Assembly: GCA_017979445.1 (NCBI GenBank)
Contig: CM030706.1
Span: forward strand, 11,828,967 to 11,892,966
From: Akebia trifoliata
Lineage: Eukaryota > Streptophyta > Magnoliopsida > Ranunculales > Lardizabalaceae
Reading direction: 5' to 3'
Length of the DNA: 64,000 bases
Below the pieces are notes generated by a model. The model was given only the letters and a program-made list of their open reading frames with translations, did not search any database and was not told where the DNA came from. Positions 58,242-64,000 of this stretch are shown here, piece after piece. Each line of letters opens with the position of its first letter. The first letter of the stretch is position 1. The position numbers were made by a program, and so were the translations under genes.

Positions 58242-61200
58242 TTATTGAGGATCAAACTTGAAAACCCCCAAGTATGGGAACATTGCCATTTAGACCTAGT
58301 TTTTTTTTTATGTTTGTTTTGTTTATTTTTAGTTTATTTGATTCGTTTATTTTTGGGATTGTATTATATTCTCTCGGCATCATTTTTAGCGTATTATTAT
58401 GGAATATTATTTGCTATAATTTAATTTAGGGACATTTGAAATGATCCTAAATAATGCAGGATATCAAAAGGATTTGACCCATTTTTATTGTTTGGATTAT
58501 TTTTGGGTTTGTATTATCCTTTATTGGTACCCTTTGGTTCAATTTTGGATATTTTGGATTTGACATATAATTTTTTCTTTTTGGTTCAATCGAGAATCAT
58601 TTAGAATGATCCTAAATAATGAAATATTCAAATTGACATATGAATTGAAGATGGAATGATAGTGGTTGGGATGAGAGTCATGATTTCTTTTTTTTTTTAA
58701 ATGTTGGATGAATTTTTTTTAACACGTTACTAGGCATAGACGACGAGTTGTGAAAATAAATTATTTGTGAGTGATGTGGTAGGAAATAAAAAAATTACCT
58801 TTTTTTAATATTGTTCGTGATGATAAGAAAAAAAAAATTAAAAAAAAAAAAAGTTAAAAAAAAAAAAAAAATTTTAAAACGTGAAAAAAAAAACGTTTTA
58901 AATAAAAAAAACGTTTAAAAAAAAAACATTCAAAAATTTTTTTTTTAAATGTTTTAAAAAAAAAAGAAGAAAAAAAACATTTAAAAAAATTTTAAAAAAA
59001 ATGTTTAAAAAAAAGACTTCAAAAAAAAAAACGTTTAAATAAAAAAAAAATTAAAAAATTAAAAAATTAAAAAAAAAAAGCATTTTTTAAAAAAATGTTA
59101 AAAGAAAAAAAAGTTTTTTAAAAAAAAAATTAAAAAAAAAAATTTGTTTCAAAATTTTTTATTTTAAACAATATTCGGTTTTTCTCTTAAAAAAATGGAA
59201 CAATTTTGTTCAAACTGAATTCAATATTTCTTTATTTAAAAAAAAAAACCGTTAAAAAAAAAAAAGTTATAACTCCTCATTTCTACAATTATTGATTTAC
59301 CCTCAATTCAATGTTCACAGAAATCTCAAATTATTTTGAGTCACCCAAAGTGATCCCCAATTGAACAATAAGGAAAAACTTTATACCTATCTCAATGATT
59401 GATATGATTTCCATGCTATTTTAATTGATTGATCATCATTGTTCTTTGTTTCACTTCTTAGATGGATTGCTATTAGATATGCCATAATCCTGATTGTTAT
59501 ACACTTTGATATGCGTGTCTTGATGTGGATCTCGATGCTACGGATTTTATGTGATGTCTATATTTTGATTGGTTTGATTTGGCTCATGGGCCCATTTGTT
59601 TGAAAAAGGCCCAGGCACACCCTAGCTTGTTTTGCACACACCACTTGCACGTTTACTATTTTGCACACTTGCATGTCCCAATATAGCCAACGTAGCACTA
59701 GTGCGTGGCCCGGTCTTTCTGGAAATGCGACGTCATTCATGAAAATCACAACTCCAGTCACGTACCTTAGGGTATATCAAACTGGGGCATCAGTACCGTC
59801 TGATCAGGTGACTCTGAAAGGTATATCGATACACCCAGGCTGGAACGACTTGAGCCTTTGACCTATTGTGAGCCACACGGTCACATGTCCTGTTTGCCAA
59901 CGTAGTACTAGTACGTGGTCGGTCCCCTTGTGGGATGCAAAATCATTTATGAAAGCTACAACTCTTGACTCGTATTCATAGGTATATCAAAGATGATCCA
60001 AGTACATCAGTTGCACTTCTTGGTCAAAACCAGTGCCTAAGGGAGATCCTGCTTCGATGTACTACGGTACTAGGAGGATAGACTACGTCTGTTCTAGAAA
60101 AATGTGATTTAAAAGTATCTTTGCTCAAGCATCGTGCGCCACCTCTGATCTGGGGATTAAACTGGCTGCTTTTGACTTCAGAGAAGTGGGTTGAAGTTTT
60201 AGATTATCACCTATACGGTATATCAAACCAAGTCATCACATACCGTTTGATTGAGTATGCTCGAAAGGTATATAGGTGTACTTGAGCAAGGGTGGCCAGA
60301 TAAATTGCATTGCACATAGTACACCTAGAATCTAGGAGTCTTCCTATAGGTCACGACCCGAACTAACTATGGGTGTTCTCGGGTTGCTTTATTTAATCTA
60401 ACTCAAAGGTAAGTAGGTGGACCGGTCCACACTACTTCAATCTAACCCGCAATACCGGTCCAACCCAGTAAATTTAATTGATGAGACATACCGATCAATA
60501 TCAAATTATTAAACTAGTTAGCCCAATTGGTAAATGGATCTTATAGATCTACACATGGACCAATTGGATTAATTAGCTTAAAAAAATAGTTGATGAAGTG
60601 ATTCAAGTAGAATATTTAGATCTATTGGGTCAAACCGGCCCAAATTCAAATGGGTACATGGTCCTAATTACCTTGTATCAGTCAATTTAATTCAATGGAC
60701 TGAATATTTCATATTTAACAAGATCAGGATGAGTAAAAACATCATATTAAGGGATATACTGATTAGTATAATCTAGATCTTACTTTTAGAAAATCGTACA
60801 ACCCTTAATCGTGATGTAAAATTTTCTAAGATTCATGATTAATCGATAAATCATCTTCATGTAATGTTTCGTGATCGGAAGATTTCATCGGTTAGAGTTT
60901 TTGAATCTAGGAGGTTAACCAATGCTATCAAGAGGGACCTCTATTTCTAATTGCTAAAAGACTACTCTACCTTTGATAAGGTTTCAGGATTATCATTGCA
61001 CCTAAGCTCAATTGTCTAACGCCTAGTAAGGGTTGGAAGTCTGGTCAACAAGAAGAAACGTTAGTACCAAGTCAACAATCAAAAATGGCCTTGGAATCTC
61101 TCAAAATTACAAGTTGTTCCCTGAAGATCACATTGCCTTAATCCTACTGGTTGTAAGCAATATCCAGAGTCCTCAGCCTATAATCAAGTCCGTTGTGTGT

Positions 61201-61320
61201 AGGTAATTGTCTTTCATGAGTTTTGAATCAAGTTTTTTTTTTCAATTCATCAATATCATGTTTTCTTTAGATCGAGTCTACTTTTTTTCTGTTAAGTCGA
61301 GTTAGTTTGTCAAGTCATAG
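58242..61320 (+). other. Leader of the Tat/Ogre-like element, non-coding
   Basis: No legible gag. 58800-59250 is an extreme A-rich tract with short T, CGTTT and TTTAAA interruptions. 59590-60310 holds imperfect direct repeats of GTATATCAAACT, CCAACGTAGCACTAGTGCGT and GAAAGGTATATCGATACACC words, apparently two to three copies of a 200-300-bp unit. The rest is unassigned. Confidence 0.5.
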
Positions 61321-61321
61321 A

Positions 61322-61560
61322 GATGTCTGTCGCCCCTTCTGAATTTGATTGGATAAAGAAAATTTTTGAATACCTCGAGCGTATAAACGAATTAAGTAAT
61401 AATCTAGCTTCAAAGATATATTTTTCTCCTAAACAAGAAGATAAGGGTTGGGCTTAACAACTTTCAATCAGAAAGCAAAGGTCATTGAACTTTAAACCAA
61501 AAAATAATTTCCAAGAAATTCAGATAAAAATTATCCTATCCCTAGAGGAACACGAGGGGA
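61322..61560 (+). pseudogene. Possible gag-like remnant of the Tat/Ogre-like element
   Basis: After ATGTCTGTCGCCCC the frame reads MSVAPSEFDWIKKIFEYLER then NELSNNLASKIYFSP and stops. It is short, charged and in the right place for a Gag start, but no diagnostic motif is present. Confidence 0.3.
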
Positions 61561-61719
61561 TAATGAATTTACTCAGAAATTTCAAAAAACGTGTTCATGT
61601 GATCATATGAGGGTATGTTAGGTACAAGCTTGGGTATTATTCAACACGGAATATATACTCGTCTATATCAATGGAATCAAAGAAGATGTTAGAAAATATA
61701 TTAGCACTATCCCCACTAC

Positions 61720-62440
61720 ATCTCGAGTTGAAAAGTTCATTTAAGCACATGTTATCAGTCGATATGGGGGTACCTTTTGAGCTGATCTCTGATAATGGGT
61801 TGTACTTAAAAGCTTAGGTCATTACTCTGTGTTCTGTTCAAGATTTGACATCAAAAATCATCTCCCTACCGTATTCAGACCAATAGAGTAGCCAAATAAG
61901 ATTCTCCAAACAATCATAAAGAAAATGGGTCAATCACACCGGGATTGGTCAAAAAAGCTACCATTCACACTGGGGGGCGTATCATACTTCAATATAGTCT
62001 TCCACTGGAGCTAATCCCTACTCTCTAGTATATGATATAGAAGTAGTTTTACCAGTTAAAATGAAAATCCCATCTTCCAAGGTCTTGTTGAAAAGTCAGT
62101 TATCAGAAGCAGATTGAGTTCGTCAACGATATGAAGAATTAAATTTGTTCGAAGAAAAATGACTAAGAGCTCTGTACCACGTGCAGGCCTATCAGAGAAG
62201 AGTCGTCCGTGCATTTGACAAAAAGATCAAGGCCCGTCACTTACAAGTTGGGGATTTAGTACTTAAAGAGAATCGGGCACCTATCTTTAACCATAGAGGG
62301 AAGTTCAAACCAAATTGGGGAGGATTGTTCATCATCAAATAAATATTACTAAGAAAAGCTGTCAGACTTCAAAACCATGATGGAATTGAATTACCAGAAC
62401 CAACCAACCTTGACCAAATCGAACGGTACTACATTTAAGG
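61720..62440 (+). pseudogene. int: Tat/Ogre-like integrase, C-terminal half (broken)
   Basis: Blocks: VDMGVPFELISDNGLYLK (catalytic Asp), then in another frame SSTGANPYSLVYDIEVVLPV, LRALYHVQAYQRRVVRAFDK, KARHLQVGDLVLKENRAPIF, RGKFKPNWGGLFIIK and ELPEPTNLDQIERYYI at the end (stop near 62440). This is the C-terminal part of plant Tat integrases (ASTGATPYSLVYGMEAVLP...). RT, RNase H and the N-terminal integrase are absent upstream, so this is a deletion derivative. Confidence 0.85.
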
Positions 62441-62889
62441 AGGCCATCTTTGGTCGAATCAATTCTCCTATTACCCAGATCAATATATCTTTTCTCAAGC
62501 CCTTTGAAGCATTTTCAAAAAAATATATATATACCTTTTTTTTCTTAGCCTGATCACCTAACCCAAGGGAGGAAAATTTTAAACTACGTTTTGATCTGAT
62601 CCCAAAATTCTGGGGTACGTAGGCAACTTGAGACGTTACTTCAAGCCCGACCACATCAAAATAAAAAAAATATTTTCCCACAAAAAAAATTCAGAAAAAA
62701 TTCAAAAAAAAAAGAAATATCTTCAAAATGAGGAAGAAAATTCAAAGCAAAATAAAAGAAATACCACACAAGTGACATTCGGGTTTTTGAGTCTCAAAAT
62801 CCCTTTCTTTTTATACCCAGTCCTAAGTTTACCCATAAAAGTCCTCCTAAGTACCGTGCGAAAAATCAAGGAAGATAGCAAAACATGAT

Positions 62890-63300
62890 CTTCCTACTAA
62901 GTAGAAACCTGAAAGGGCGACTTAGGTAAAAATTAAGGCAAGCTCGCAGGGTTGAAAATCCGAAAGGACAGTCTTGGTAACAATTAGAGCAAAGAAAAAA
63001 GAGCCTGCTAGGTTGAAAATCCGAAAAGGGCGACTTAGGCAAAAATTAAGGCAAGTTTGAAAATCTGAAATGACGACTTTAACAACAATCAGAGCAAAGC
63101 AAAAATTAAAGAAAGTTCACTAGATCGAAAACCTGAAAAGGCGATCTAAGAAAAAGTTAGAGCATGCTCGCTAGTTTGAAAATCAAAATGGGCAATATAG
63201 GCAAAAGTTAGAGCAACAAAGAAAAATAGAAGAAAATCTCCATAGAGTCGAAAAGCTAAAAGGTGGTCTGAGCCGAAACATCTAAAGTCTAATTAATCAA
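62890..63300 (+). repeat. Imperfect repeats of about 60 bp at the 3' end of the element
   Basis: GTTGAAAATCCGAAA and GGGCGACTTAGG(C/T)AAAAATTA words recur about six times between 62915 and 63260 with variable spacing. Ogre/Tat elements of other plants carry the similar phrase GGTTGAAAACCCGAAAGGGC after the integrase, so this supports the class call. Confidence 0.7.
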
Positions 63301-64000
63301 GTTCAACACTTAGCTTAAACCAGGCAAAAACTCAAAAGCTACGAGTATTGTCTACGATTGATCTAAAAATTTCTACTTCTTCAAGTGAACCAATGGGAAA
63401 AAGGTGAATTCTATGACGAGTCTCAAAAGGAAATGTTTTTGTTCTCTTGAGCCTGACTCAAAATCTTCAATCAAAATTAAAAGTTGAATCTTTATTGCGC
63501 TTGTGGTAATCAAATATTTCAAACCTTCATGCAAGGGACACTTTCCTTCTTCTCTAATATATAGTTTTCCCCTTATACTATGGGCATTTTTTTAACAAGA
63601 TGTGCTCGATGCAATGTTTCCTGTCAAACTATGGGCATTTTGTTATTGAGCTTGGTCAATGTTAATTCTAAAAGGAATAATGGGAGCCCCGAATTTAAGG
63701 TTACCCTTTTGATAACAATTTTTGGAAAAATCCCTGAGGTTTAAAGGAAGTGAAAATTCAGATTTTAAATTAAAAAAAAAATCTTGAGGTTCAAACAGAA
63801 GCGTTTCTGATCTCATATTTGCTTTTGCCCATAAAATAACTCATTACGCTTCTACCTAGAACAGTAAATAAGGCATCTTTTCTTTCCCAGATCCGTTCAC
63901 TCTTTCGTAGATTCATTCATTCTTTCCCAGACTCATCCTTTCTTTCTCAGATTCATTCATTCTCCCCCAAATTCTTTCCCAGATTCATTTATTCTTTTTC
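63301..64000 (+). other. 3' part of the Tat/Ogre-like element, runs off the window
   Basis: Non-coding DNA after the repeat block. The phrase AGATTCATTCATTCT and relatives (CCCAGATTCATT) repeats four times at the window end (63890-64000). The 3' LTR expected is not reached. Confidence 0.4.

Overview
This window is nuclear DNA of a flowering plant. It holds two spliced host genes of plant-specific architecture (the 3' part of a TTM1/TTM2-type tail-anchored CYTH protein and a complete NIK-type LRR receptor kinase). The rest is intergenic DNA made of nested, decayed LTR retrotransposons, MITEs and satellite-like repeats. The gene sequences look like a dicot, and the mass of Ty3/gypsy DNA suggests a medium or large genome. 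The species cannot be named from the sequence alone. No viral, organellar or bacterial genes were recognised.

Layout. 1-6.6 kb: the last six exons of a TTM gene (+), whose introns carry small foldback MITEs. 7.3-10 kb: a decayed LTR element with a roughly 470-bp LTR-like block and an array of GGTTCAT-type repeats. 10.6-24.8 kb: a dead Athila-like Ty3/gypsy element (gag, RT-RNaseH, integrase, third ORF, all full of stops). Three solo LTRs sit in it: 10586-12236, 13790-15928 and 18830-21497. Each is bounded by TG...CA and a 5-bp target duplication, so the pieces of the older element can be joined on paper. 25.9-27.3 kb: another LTR with a purine tract before it and a primer-binding site after it. 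28.7-29.7 kb: a second copy of the repeat-plus-LTR block seen at 7-10 kb.

32.4-36.5 kb: a complete 11-exon NIK receptor kinase gene on the minus strand, predicted 621 aa, with foldback elements in its last two introns. 37.7-41 kb: a cluster of four foldback (MITE-like) elements. 41.4-44.9 kb: a 3.5-kb solo LTR of the same family as the one at 18.8 kb. 45.5-46 kb: a 63-bp tandem repeat. 47.1-48.7 kb: a large foldback element and a CACTA-type transposon end with about 95-bp subterminal repeats.

50.6-64 kb: Tat-lineage Ty3/gypsy material. This comprises a gag-protease segment, a 105-bp tandem array, an antisense spliced ORF, a 1.5-kb LTR with PBS, and the integrase end and 3' repeats of an element that has lost RT-RNaseH and runs off the window.

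The two host genes are not a functional unit; they are separated by about 26 kb of repeats. I found no convincing new biochemical system. The most unusual observations are the solo-LTR nest with readable target duplications, an inverted templated insertion at a protease deletion (16.74-16.86 kb), the antisense intron-containing ORF of the Tat element (54-56.45 kb), and the 63-bp repeat whose period keeps a reading frame.
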